From Oceanospirillales bacterium (lineage in GTDB: Bacteria > Pseudomonadota > Gammaproteobacteria > Xanthomonadales > SZUA-36): 5,527 nt of DNA. A model generated the notes under the pieces. It worked only from the letters and a program-made list of their open reading frames with translations, made no database searches and had not been told where the DNA came from. Location of the stretch: positions 1 through 5,527 of the forward strand of contig QIKG01000174.1 of the NCBI GenBank assembly GCA_003232965.1, given 5' to 3'. Positions 1 to 5,527 of the stretch are shown in pieces. Made by a program: the position numbers and the translations under genes. The number at the start of each line of letters is the position of its first letter. Within the stretch, counting starts at the first letter, position 1.

Positions 1-2632
1 TTTCAGCCCGTGGTGAGTGGTGTGATGCATCAACTGCACCGTAACCACCTGATCTAGCCACCCCGGGTAAATCAGGGTCAAGCTGTGCGAAACCACCACC
101 ATTTGGGATATTAAATGGATCTGAACCAAAGGCATGATTAAATACAATCCGATGCAACTTGCCCCAACGGTAATCATCCTGATTGGTTGAATTTGCGAAA
201 GCCGGTGCAAACTCATCTGAAGCTAAACGATCCAGAGAATCCTGTAAGCTTTTAAGTAAAACCATGGTTAAAGCTTCTGCTGGGGAATTCGCACCCGGGG
301 CATTGATAAACGGAATACCACTAACACCAACACCACTCTGCTCGGGGAATACTTTCAATAAATGGATCAGGTTGTTCCACTGCTGACCACTGCTGGGTTT
401 AAAGTCACCTAAACCAATAAAGTCCAGCGTGCCGTCAATACTATTTTTCAGGAACTGACTACGGAACATTGCATAGATCGAAGCTGCAACACTGTTATCA
501 ATTTCCTGCTGAGTCGGCATGGGAAGATTATTGGGATCATCACCCGGATCATAACCTTCCTGGATACCCGTTGGAGAGCTGTAGTCCCAGGCGAGCAGAC
601 GATTAATGGCCTCACCTACTGGGTGTTGCGCTGGCAAACCAGCAGCCAATAGATAGGGCTCGATTAAGCCAATAACAATTTCTGCATCCAGCAGCTGATG
701 ATTGGATTGTAGTTCCACCATATTAGCGCCATCCATCGGAATATTATTATCTAACAATGCGCGCAATTCACGATCGATACGACCCATACGGAAATCAGCG
801 TATCTATCATTCAGATAATATATGCCGCCGCCCGGACGTAGTTGGTTCAGCGGGTTATTATCAAGGGTTACACCAATCGGATCGTTATTTCCGTTAGCAA
901 TATAGCCTGAGGCTGGATTGACTATCTGCGGCATTTCCGCAAACGGTAAAATTTCAAACGGTACCGCCTGCTTAGGTTGCGGGTTGGTTACCGGCATCCA
1001 TTCATTATCAGCCGCACCCGTACCATCACGGATTATCCACGGTGGCGCACCATCAACGAAACCTTTTTGCAAGTCAGAACGAATCGGTACTTCTGCACCG
1101 GAAAAGTAGGCAATATTGCCGTCAATATCGGCATAACCAAAGTTCTGCGAACCGATATCGAAGTACTGCAATGCAGCTTTAAAATCATCCATCGAACGGG
1201 CGTGGTTCATTTCCAAGAATGCCTGCAGCTCAAAAGTAGCTCCCCAGCCTGCGTACTGAACTGAAAGCCCGCCGGTACCGTCGGTGTTAACAATTGGGCC
1301 ATTATTACGCCGTGGCACTACGAAGGTGATTCCACCGGCGTCATAACCTACCTCAGCGCGCGCGGTATTGCTCATCTCACCATCACCCACCTGATTCACA
1401 TAATAACTCTGGAAGATGACTTTTAATGGCTCAGCCTTACCCTTATATATGGTATGAGTGGGCAGCCCAAATCTATTTAGCTGAAACTCTTCGAAGAAAG
1501 TATCGGTCTGATCAACGGGGTTTACTGTCGATCCCCAACAAAGATAGGAGTTACAGCCCTGAACTACACCAGGCAGTCCAGCAAAAGAAACACCACTTAC
1601 CGCCCAGTCGGTATCTTTATACACCAGACTAACTTCATAGAAAATAGCGGGTGCCCCAAGCGAAAGATGCGGATCGTTCATTAACATAGCATGGCCACTG
1701 GCGGTTTTGTTGCCACTGATCATCCACCAGTTTGAGCCATTCTCACCTTTTACATCACGCTCACTGCTATCCAGCAAGGGTACACCAATAGTTTTGGCTT
1801 TAAGGTCTACCGCCAAATCGATAAGCTGCTGACTTAATTTAAAGTTATCAGCAAAAGCGGTTTTAATCGTAAGTTTCCGCTGCTGCCGAGCAGCTTTCTT
1901 CGAAAGCTTTTTATTAGCCACTGCTGCGGGCGCTCCACCCACGCCACCGATAGAGCTAAGGAAGCCATCGATGGTGGTTGCTGTATCCGGGCTATCTTTA
2001 CGCATTAGATCTTCTGCATATAATGCTAGGCCATTAAAACCACCAATTTCGCCCGCCTGCTGGTAAGCCCCCAAAAGGATGGTTTCATTAGTATCAAGCC
2101 TAAAACCGAGTTGGAATGCTAGAACTTTACCTATTACTATTGAATCCACCGGTGTCCAACGCCGCGCTTTATCAATTTCCAGCACACTGTATTCGGGTGG
2201 TAGGTTATTATTTTCCAACCAGGCATTCACACCATTGGCATAAGCCTGCAATACGCCTTTAACCTGCGAATTTTGTTTCTTAAAAGTGGCAATAGCTGCA
2301 CGCCCCAGTCCCATGGTACGCAATTGAATATCACTGGCCAGTGCTGCTTCGCCCATAATTTCAGCCAGCGTTCCACCTGCTGCACGACGGTTAAAGTCCA
2401 TTTGGAAAAACCGCGCAGAAGCTGCGTGGTAGCCCTGCACAAAAGCGACATCCAGCTCATTTTCTCCAACAACTGTCGGAATACCGTCTGCATTTTCATA
2501 CATGGTTGCCGGCGCTGTAAGGCCCGGTAAGGTTAAGGTATTGGCGATTGAATTGGTCGCTAACAAGCCACCAAATAGCAAGGCGATGCTGCCGATCAGA
2601 ATGTTTTTCCTATAATTTTTGTATGTCTTCAT
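1..2632 (-). CDS. Penicillin acylase family protein (peptidase S45, Ntn-hydrolase), 3' end beyond window
   Basis: Seen: an uninterrupted frame of 877 codons from an ATG behind a good RBS, running off the left edge. Residues 1-30 form a Sec signal peptide (basic start, hydrophobic core 11-25, likely cut after S-I-A30), so the enzyme should be periplasmic. The alpha-chain part carries DGIPTVV (49-55) and FFQMDFNRRAAGGTLAEIMG (75-94). Gly299-Ser300 in GENGSNWW is the family autocleavage site; Ser300 becomes the beta-chain N-terminal nucleophile. Aligned by eye to E. coli penicillin G acylase, His322 matches position B23, WGST (366-369) lies by the oxyanion-hole residue B69, Asp374 and Asp377 match calcium ligands B73 and B76, and Asn582 in GYIANGNNDP matches oxyanion Asn B241. 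WGKLH (823-827) and DASHHSPRA (868-876) follow near the C-terminus. Family role: hydrolysis of amide bonds in N-acyl compounds such as beta-lactams, acyl-homoserine lactones or siderophore precursors. The substrate cannot be told from the sequence. A basic stretch (241-257) just before the beta chain is probably part of an excised spacer. Confidence 0.93.
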   Translation of the reverse strand, partial: MKTYKNYRKNILIGSIALLFGGLLATNSIANTLTLPGLTAPATMYENADGIPTVVGENELDVAFVQGYHAASARFFQMDFNRRAAGGTLAEIMGEAALASDIQLRTMGLGRAAIATFKKQNSQVKGVLQAYANGVNAWLENNNLPPEYSVLEIDKARRWTPVDSIVIGKVLAFQLGFRLDTNETILLGAYQQAGEIGGFNGLALYAEDLMRKDSPDTATTIDGFLSSIGGVGGAPAAVANKKLSKKAARQQRKLTIKTAFADNFKLSQQLIDLAVDLKAKTIGVPLLDSSERDVKGENGSNWWMISGNKTASGHAMLMNDPHLSLGAPAIFYEVSLVYKDTDWAVSGVSFAGLPGVVQGCNSYLCWGSTVNPVDQTDTFFEEFQLNRFGLPTHTIYKGKAEPLKVIFQSYYVNQVGDGEMSNTARAEVGYDAGGITFVVPRRNNGPIVNTDGTGGLSVQYAGWGATFELQAFLEMNHARSMDDFKAALQYFDIGSQNFGYADIDGNIAYFSGAEVPIRSDLQKGFVDGAPPWIIRDGTGAADNEWMPVTNPQPKQAVPFEILPFAEMPQIVNPASGYIANGNNDPIGVTLDNNPLNQLRPGGGIYYLNDRYADFRMGRIDRELRALLDNNIPMDGANMVELQSNHQLLDAEIVIGLIEPYLLAAGLPAQHPVGEAINRLLAWDYSSPTGIQEGYDPGDDPNNLPMPTQQEIDNSVAASIYAMFRSQFLKNSIDGTLDFIGLGDFKPSSGQQWNNLIHLLKVFPEQSGVGVSGIPFINAPGANSPAEALTMVLLKSLQDSLDRLASDEFAPAFANSTNQDDYRWGKLHRIVFNHAFGSDPFNIPNGGGFAQLDPDLPGVARSGGYGAVDASHHSPRAE
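1733..1738 (-). other. Autoprocessing site Gly299-Ser300 of the acylase
   Basis: GGC-TCA encodes Gly299-Ser300, followed by Asn-Trp-Trp. In the S45 family the precursor cuts itself between these residues, freeing Ser as the N-terminal nucleophile of the beta chain. Position 299/300 of the precursor leaves an alpha chain plus spacer of about 269 residues after signal removal. The assignment rests on the SNWW start and on His at beta position 23. Confidence 0.85.
2540..2632 (-). other. Sec signal peptide region of the acylase precursor
   Basis: The first 30-31 codons encode a basic n-region (K2, K5, R8, K9), a hydrophobic core (I11 to L24) and a c-region ending S-I-A30 before N31-T32, which fits signal peptidase I cleavage after residue 30. 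There is no cysteine at the junction, so it is not a lipoprotein signal, and no twin-arginine motif. Export agrees with the periplasmic location known for many family members. Confidence 0.75.
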
Positions 2633-2638
2633 TGAAAA

Positions 2639-2643
2639 CTCCC
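2639..2643 (-). promoter_or_regulatory. Ribosome binding site of the acylase gene
   Basis: GGGAG on the minus strand sits 6 nt before the ATG at 2632. This fixes the start, and the encoded protein then begins directly with a well-formed signal peptide. Confidence 0.75.
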
Positions 2644-2646
2644 ATC

Positions 2647-2665
2647 TTTTATGATTATCATTGTT
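2647..2665 (-). promoter_or_regulatory. Candidate Fur box upstream of the acylase gene
   Basis: The minus strand reads AACAATGATAATCATAAAA, matching 14 of 19 positions of the classical Fur consensus GATAATGATAATCATTATC, counted by eye. The matches include an unbroken run of 12 positions and a perfect 5-1-5 palindrome (2651-2661). It lies 15 to 33 nt before the start codon. The internal GATAAT (2654-2659) could also serve as a -10 element. Fur would then repress the acylase gene when iron is plentiful. The region is AT-rich, so a chance match is possible. Confidence 0.42.
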
Positions 2666-2675
2666 TCTTACATGC

Positions 2676-2702
2676 TGAATAGATTTAAGGGGTCACTATT
2701 CA
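2676..2702. repeat. Inverted repeat, 7-bp arms with 13-nt spacer
   Basis: Arms TGAATAG (2676-2682) and CTATTCA (2696-2702) are exact reverse complements. No T-tract follows on either strand, so it is not a standard terminator. The arm centres are 20 bp apart, about two helical turns, which would suit a dimeric regulator. It could also be chance. Confidence 0.4.
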
Positions 2703-2703
2703 A
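2676..2703 (-). promoter_or_regulatory. Weak candidate sigma70 promoter with inverted repeat
   Basis: On the minus strand TTGAAT (2698-2703) and TATTCA (2676-2681) are 16 nt apart, resembling -35 (4 of 6) and -10 (3 of 6) boxes. Transcription would start near 2669, just before the candidate Fur box. The two boxes coincide with the arms of a perfect 7-bp inverted repeat, TGAATAG / CTATTCA, separated by 13 nt. The element could therefore be an operator rather than a promoter. A second option is an extended -10, TGGTATTCT, at 2762-2770, which has no good -35. Confidence 0.22.
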
Positions 2704-2827
2704 TACACCCAGTGCAAGCTTGATATCAGCGCGCGTGGATTAAAAAACTGTTGAACGGTAAAGAATACCACAAGCATAAACTGCAAGTACATATCGTCTT
2801 TTTCTTTTTTATTCAGCCTGATTAGAA

Positions 2828-3229
2828 CTATATTTTTGTTACGCATTTGTTACCCAATGCAGCAAACGCCAGCAATAGCCAACCAGCTACCAGCAGTAAG
2901 CCACCTACCGGGGTTAAAATAGCTAAGAACTTTATTCCGGTAAGTAATAATAAATAAAGGCTGCCACTAAATAGCACAATACCTAATAACAACACTTTGC
3001 TCGTCCAGCGGAAACTTTTCAACTCTATCAAGGCTGAAGCCGCCAAAGCCATCAGCAACACAGCATGGACAAGCTGATAGAAGCTGGCCATTTTCCAGGT
3101 GACTAATTGTGCTGGAGTTAAAATTGCTTTCAAGCCATGCGCACCGAACGCCCCGGCTAAAACTGCAGATGCACCTAGTAATGCGGCAATGATGACCCAG
3201 GGTTTTGCACGAGTTGAAATGCTATTCAT
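2828..3229 (-). CDS. DUF423 family (YgdD-like) small integral membrane protein
   Basis: The product is 133 residues with about four membrane helices: roughly 11-28, 50-68, 77-97 and 101-124. Family hallmarks are GAFGAHGLK (26-34), YQLVHA (51-56), FSGSLYLL (87-94), TPVGG (106-110) and AGW (115-117). Length and helix count fit the family, to which E. coli YgdD belongs. No biochemical function is established for the family and none is assigned here. It should lie in the inner membrane. The ATG at 3229 is chosen because GGAG (3236-3239) stands 6 nt upstream. A TTG five codons earlier (3244) is in frame but would place the Shine-Dalgarno inside the gene and add only MLESR. The start overlaps the end of the DUF4340 gene by 8 nt, so the two are probably cotranscribed and translationally coupled. 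Confidence 0.92.
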   Translation of the reverse strand: MNSISTRAKPWVIIAALLGASAVLAGAFGAHGLKAILTPAQLVTWKMASFYQLVHAVLLMALAASALIELKSFRWTSKVLLLGIVLFSGSLYLLLLTGIKFLAILTPVGGLLLVAGWLLLAFAALGNKCVTKI

Positions 3230-4247
3230 CCTGCTCTCCAGCAAGAGACTTTATCGCCTGAATATACAATGCTGTTCTTTGTGTACTCAAATGATAACGG
3301 TGAGCGCTTAAATGTTGATTCATTGTCTCCACCAATGCCGTGTTCAAAGCTTGTGAATCGTTTATCGCCATTAAGCTTGCCCAGCTTCCGTTTTTATCCG
3401 GAAAAAGTGAAAGCTTAATTGCTGTGCCATCAAATAAGCCGAAGGTCAGTGTATATTTAGCAGAGCCAAGGCTGATATTAGCAAGCGACTCTACTGCATC
3501 AAAGTTCAAGCGGGTCAAACCGAACACCAGTTGATTCACTGAATGAGGCAACTGTTTTACATCGCTTTCACCTTCACTTTTGCCAGCTCCCAGAGACAAG
3601 TCCTCTTCGTGACTGCTGCGCTGGAGAAAATAATGACTACCATCACTTGACTCAATGCTGACAGATGCAACGCCGTTGGCCGGTAAATCAATGATTTCCC
3701 GATCCATCCAACCGATGGCCTCACGCGGCAAATCAAGCACTTGATCTACCCGCATGACCGCTTGATCCGGGCTGTTGGCAGCACGCCAATATTGTCCCTG
3801 TTGATTGCGGCTTTTATCACCAATGATCAGCTCGATACTATCCTCTCCTGCTTCCAGTACCAGCAAAGTACCCCGGGCTTTTGCAGAACTAACATCATCA
3901 ACACCCAGGTGTTTATACCAATCGCTTTCAGCGGTTTTTTGCTCCAGTATTGTGGCATTTTGCAGACTGTCCATCAGCGCCTTCATCAAGGCTGGATTCG
4001 CAGGCAAGTTAGCCGGGGAAAGCAACTGCCAACGAGCTTCTTTTAGCACTAGCGTTACCAGTGGTTCAATGCCCTGTTGACTGACCTTAATTTGCTGTAT
4101 TTCACTAACAATCAAGTCGGGATAAAACCGTGTATTACCGGCCTTTGTTTGCGCATTGCTCTCTACTTGCGGTTCACAGGCTAGTAAAAAAACCAATAAA
4201 AATACCAATAAAAATAAATAACTTAAACCTTTATAAAACACAGGCAT
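3222..4247 (-). CDS. DUF4340 domain protein, predicted lipoprotein, partner of GldG-type ABC subunit
   Basis: The product is 341 residues. The N-terminus has one lysine, a very hydrophobic core (8-22) built of repeated FLLV, and a lipobox LLAC with Cys24. It would be lipidated there and, with Glu rather than Asp after the Cys, probably sorted to the outer membrane by the E. coli rule. The body resembles DUF4340: the W73 segment RWQLLSPANLPANPALMKAL (72-91), then WYKHLGV (110-116), a strand-rich part with LIIGDKS (140-146) and GQYWRA (151-156), and LPREAIGWMDREIIDLP (173-189). The C-terminal half has a second beta-rich part (about 195-320) ending with the W/Y-rich HRYHLSTQRTALYIQ segment common near the end of such proteins. 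DUF4340 genes commonly follow gldG-like genes. The role is thought to be an extracytoplasmic accessory of the ABC system, but no reaction is known. The start overlaps the upstream stop by 1 nt (TGATG), with only a weak, distant GAAGG as RBS, so translation is probably coupled. Confidence 0.85.
   Translation of the reverse strand: MPVFYKGLSYLFLLVFLLVFLLACEPQVESNAQTKAGNTRFYPDLIVSEIQQIKVSQQGIEPLVTLVLKEARWQLLSPANLPANPALMKALMDSLQNATILEQKTAESDWYKHLGVDDVSSAKARGTLLVLEAGEDSIELIIGDKSRNQQGQYWRAANSPDQAVMRVDQVLDLPREAIGWMDREIIDLPANGVASVSIESSDGSHYFLQRSSHEEDLSLGAGKSEGESDVKQLPHSVNQLVFGLTRLNFDAVESLANISLGSAKYTLTFGLFDGTAIKLSLFPDKNGSWASLMAINDSQALNTALVETMNQHLSAHRYHLSTQRTALYIQAIKSLAGEQDE
3236..3239 (-). promoter_or_regulatory. 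Ribosome binding site of the DUF423 gene
   Basis: GGAG on the minus strand, 6 nt before the ATG at 3229 and inside the last codons of the DUF4340 gene. It decides the start between this ATG and the upstream in-frame TTG. Confidence 0.65.
4192..4215 (-). repeat. 12-bp tandem repeat (two copies) in the signal sequence of the DUF4340 gene
   Basis: The plus-strand unit ACCAATAAAAAT occurs twice in a row with no mismatch. It lies in the lipoprotein signal and, being a multiple of three, gives the repeated FLLV-FLLV motif in residues 12-20. Gain or loss of a copy would keep the frame and change only the length of the hydrophobic core. Confidence 0.85.
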
Positions 4248-5527
4248 CAGGATGAATGAGACCTTCGCCGCCAGAAATAAAGCAGAGAGAGCCCGGCTAC
4301 CAACGCTGGCAGCAGTAATATATTGATCACTTTAAGCCGCGTTCCCAGCTTGCGAATTTCTTGATTTAAACTCTGCTGAACCTGACGCAACTGTTTGCGG
4401 GTTGCCAGGCGTTGTTCTATGAAGCGCTGAATCTCTGCTTGTTGTTCCGGGCTTGTTAGGTCTCCTGAATCCTCAGGGCTTTGCATGCTTTGCAGACGGG
4501 TTTCTATTAGTTGTAACTCCTCTTGTAATACTTGCTCGCGCTCGCGTAGCTGTTGCTCGGCGGCAAAGCGCATCTGCTCTACCCGAGTAAAAGGCCGCTG
4601 GGTAACTTGCCGTGCACGAATTGAAATCAGCGCCTCAGAACCAAGTAAATTATCTACTGCATTAACTACAAGATTGCCGTTATCAGCAAAGGCTGAACTA
4701 ACGGACTGTTGAAAAAACGCCTGATGCTTCACCCAGAACCTGTCATCCAATAAATCGGAATCTGCGAACACAATCATTTGTAGAGGCTGCACAGCCGCCC
4801 GCAAATACGCAGGTTTTTGAGCCATATCAGACTCTCCCTCAACGACTGTAATCGACGGAGGGGATAATACCGCCGACACCAGCCCCTGATATCTAGCTGC
4901 GAGGATGTAAGCGTCTCCTGTAGCAAGGAAATCACGCATTAAATCAGCAGGATTATCCAAATTTTCAAGTTGCTCCAGTTTTAACAAACCGGCGTTTTCA
5001 GAAGTAAACAGCAGCGGAGAAAGCGAAAGCTTAGCATTTTCCCTAACTTGCAGATAACCGCTGGAGGACAGATTAATAACCTCCAGTTCCGCACTAACAA
5101 TATCTTTTTGGTTCATGCCAGCGGCTGGCACGCCCAATATAGCCAGGTGTCGGACGGGTTTTTGATCCGCGGCAAAATTTACCTGCAATGCATACTCAAG
5201 GTCAGCGACTACCTGGCGTGAATCAAAACCGACACCCCAATGTTCGAGCAAGGCCTCAAGCCCAGTCATCTGGTCCAACTCCCCACCATTGGCTAGCAGA
5301 CGCTCGGCCAAGGGGTCAAGGAAAAGCAACAAACGACCGCCACCGAGTAGATATTGTTCTACCGAAAAAGCCAGCTGTGCTGAAATGCCGCGGGGTGCAG
5401 CAATAATCAGCAGGTCCAACGCTTCCGGCAACTCATCAGCATTCGCCGGCAGCGCCAACATCTCATAAAGTTGATCGAGCTGGCGGTAGAACTCCCAGCC
5501 CGGGCTGGTTTGCCCGGTCATTGGGTC
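4247..5527 (-). CDS. GldG family ABC transporter auxiliary subunit, 5' end beyond window
   Basis: The visible 426 codons are the C-terminal part of an ABC_transp_aux/GldG protein. Counting from Met at 5521, DLLIIAAPRGIS (36-47) and VEQYLLGGGRLLLFLDPLAE (54-73) form the typical Rossmann-like core. FADSDLLDDRFW (252-263) and GNLVVNAVDNLLGSEALISI (282-301) follow. A long charged coiled-coil region covers about 312-347 and 358-395, and one C-terminal membrane helix (399-417) ends in WRRRSHSS, fitting a cytoplasmic tail. The frame stays open through the two codons before that Met (Asp-Pro), and the family usually has a further N-terminal membrane helix and domain, so the true start is outside the window. 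GldG works with the permease GldF and ATPase GldA, known in Flavobacterium gliding; homologues are common in non-gliding bacteria, where the transported substrate is not known. The large middle part should face the periplasm. The stop overlaps the DUF4340 start. Confidence 0.88.
   Translation of the reverse strand, partial: DPMTGQTSPGWEFYRQLDQLYEMLALPANADELPEALDLLIIAAPRGISAQLAFSVEQYLLGGGRLLLFLDPLAERLLANGGELDQMTGLEALLEHWGVGFDSRQVVADLEYALQVNFAADQKPVRHLAILGVPAAGMNQKDIVSAELEVINLSSSGYLQVRENAKLSLSPLLFTSENAGLLKLEQLENLDNPADLMRDFLATGDAYILAARYQGLVSAVLSPPSITVVEGESDMAQKPAYLRAAVQPLQMIVFADSDLLDDRFWVKHQAFFQQSVSSAFADNGNLVVNAVDNLLGSEALISIRARQVTQRPFTRVEQMRFAAEQQLREREQVLQEELQLIETRLQSMQSPEDSGDLTSPEQQAEIQRFIEQRLATRKQLRQVQQSLNQEIRKLGTRLKVINILLLPALVAGLSLLYFWRRRSHSS
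4306..4362 (-). other. C-terminal coiled coil to membrane junction of the GldG-type protein
   Basis: This encodes roughly residues 388-406 (EIRKLGTRLKVINILLLPA, counted from Met at 5521). The heptad-rich coiled coil passes into the terminal transmembrane helix here. The 'lk-iNi-l-Pal' pattern is a recognisable feature of the family end and supports the GldG call independently of the core domain. Confidence 0.6.

Larger units (their letters stand above)
2633..2827. other. Intergenic region between DUF423 and acylase genes
   Basis: A 195-nt AT-rich stretch between two genes of the same direction. Besides the RBS, Fur-like box and inverted repeat listed separately, it holds an 8-bp palindrome TGATATCA (2721-2728) beside an alternating GCGCGC (2729-2734). 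There is also a purine/A-rich run (minus strand) just after the DUF423 stop (around 2797-2814). I see no GC-rich hairpin with a T-tract, so an intrinsic terminator for the upstream operon is not supported. Read-through into the acylase gene is possible. Confidence 0.6.

Noticed and set aside
183..1632. Several plus-strand open frames of 63-95 codons
   Set aside because: They are antisense to the acylase coding region, which has strong conserved motifs throughout, and their translations resemble nothing recognisable.
2227..2499. 90-codon minus-strand frame starting with ATG
   Set aside because: It lies wholly inside the acylase gene in another frame, and its product shows no family motif, unlike the acylase frame.
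2273..2530. Plus-strand open frame of 85 codons
   Set aside because: Antisense to the alpha-chain coding part of the acylase gene, with no RBS-like context or motif.
2721..2728. 8-bp palindrome TGATATCA beside alternating GCGCGC
   Set aside because: Short palindromes of this size arise by chance; no second copy or matching regulator motif was seen.
2735..2770. Possible terminator: weak GGTA/TACC hairpin followed some bases later by a run of T on the minus strand
   Set aside because: The stem has only four pairs and the T-run is separated from it by about ten bases, so it does not look like an intrinsic terminator.
3227..3244. TTG at 3244 as the start of the DUF423 gene
   Set aside because: The Shine-Dalgarno at 3236-3239 would fall inside the gene; the ATG at 3229 has correct spacing to it.
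3741..4080. Two overlapping plus-strand open frames opposite the DUF4340 gene
   Set aside because: Both are antisense to a recognised gene with coupled neighbours and show low-complexity, motif-free products.
5188..5406. Plus-strand open frame of 72 codons
   Set aside because: Antisense to the conserved GldG core (GGGRLLLFLDP region); no homology recognised.
5519..5521. ATG at 5521 as the true start of the GldG-type gene
   Set aside because: The frame is open upstream to the edge, no RBS is visible, and the protein would lack the N-terminal part usual for the family.

Overview
The window looks like bacterial chromosome, most likely from a gammaproteobacterium. The GC content is moderate, there is a GldG/DUF4340 gene pair of the type common there, and there is a large exported penicillin-acylase-family enzyme. 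The lineage is inferred from gene content only. All supported genes are on the minus strand, so transcription runs from the right edge to the left. Both edges cut through a gene.

Right part (5527 to 2828): three tightly packed genes that read as one operon. First is the C-terminal portion of a GldG-type auxiliary subunit of an ABC-2 transporter; its N-terminus lies beyond the right edge. Next is a DUF4340 protein with a predicted lipoprotein signal, joined by a 1-nt TGATG stop/start overlap. Last is a small four-helix membrane protein of the DUF423 (YgdD-like) family, joined by an 8-nt overlap. The missing upstream genes are expected to be the ABC ATPase and permease (GldA/GldF-like). The GldG and DUF4340 products would act together at the inner membrane and periplasm.

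Middle (2827 to 2633): a 195-nt intergenic region, the only real non-coding stretch. It has no convincing terminator for the operon. It holds signals that probably serve the next gene: a 7-bp inverted repeat overlapping a weak sigma70-like promoter, an 11-bp perfect palindrome inside a 19-bp stretch matching 14 of 19 positions of the classical Fur box, and a good ribosome binding site.

Left part (2632 to 1): a large penicillin acylase family protein (peptidase S45, Ntn-hydrolase) with a Sec signal peptide. It has the autoprocessing Gly-Ser site at residue 299/300, His322, Asn582 and Asp calcium ligands. It is open for 877 codons and runs off the left edge near its C-terminus. No frameshift or stop interrupts it.

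The most interesting point is the possible Fur-type iron control of a periplasmic acylase. This recalls PvdQ, the iron-regulated acylase of pyoverdine maturation in Pseudomonas, although this protein is not a close PvdQ look-alike. No mobile elements, RNA genes or CRISPR arrays were seen.
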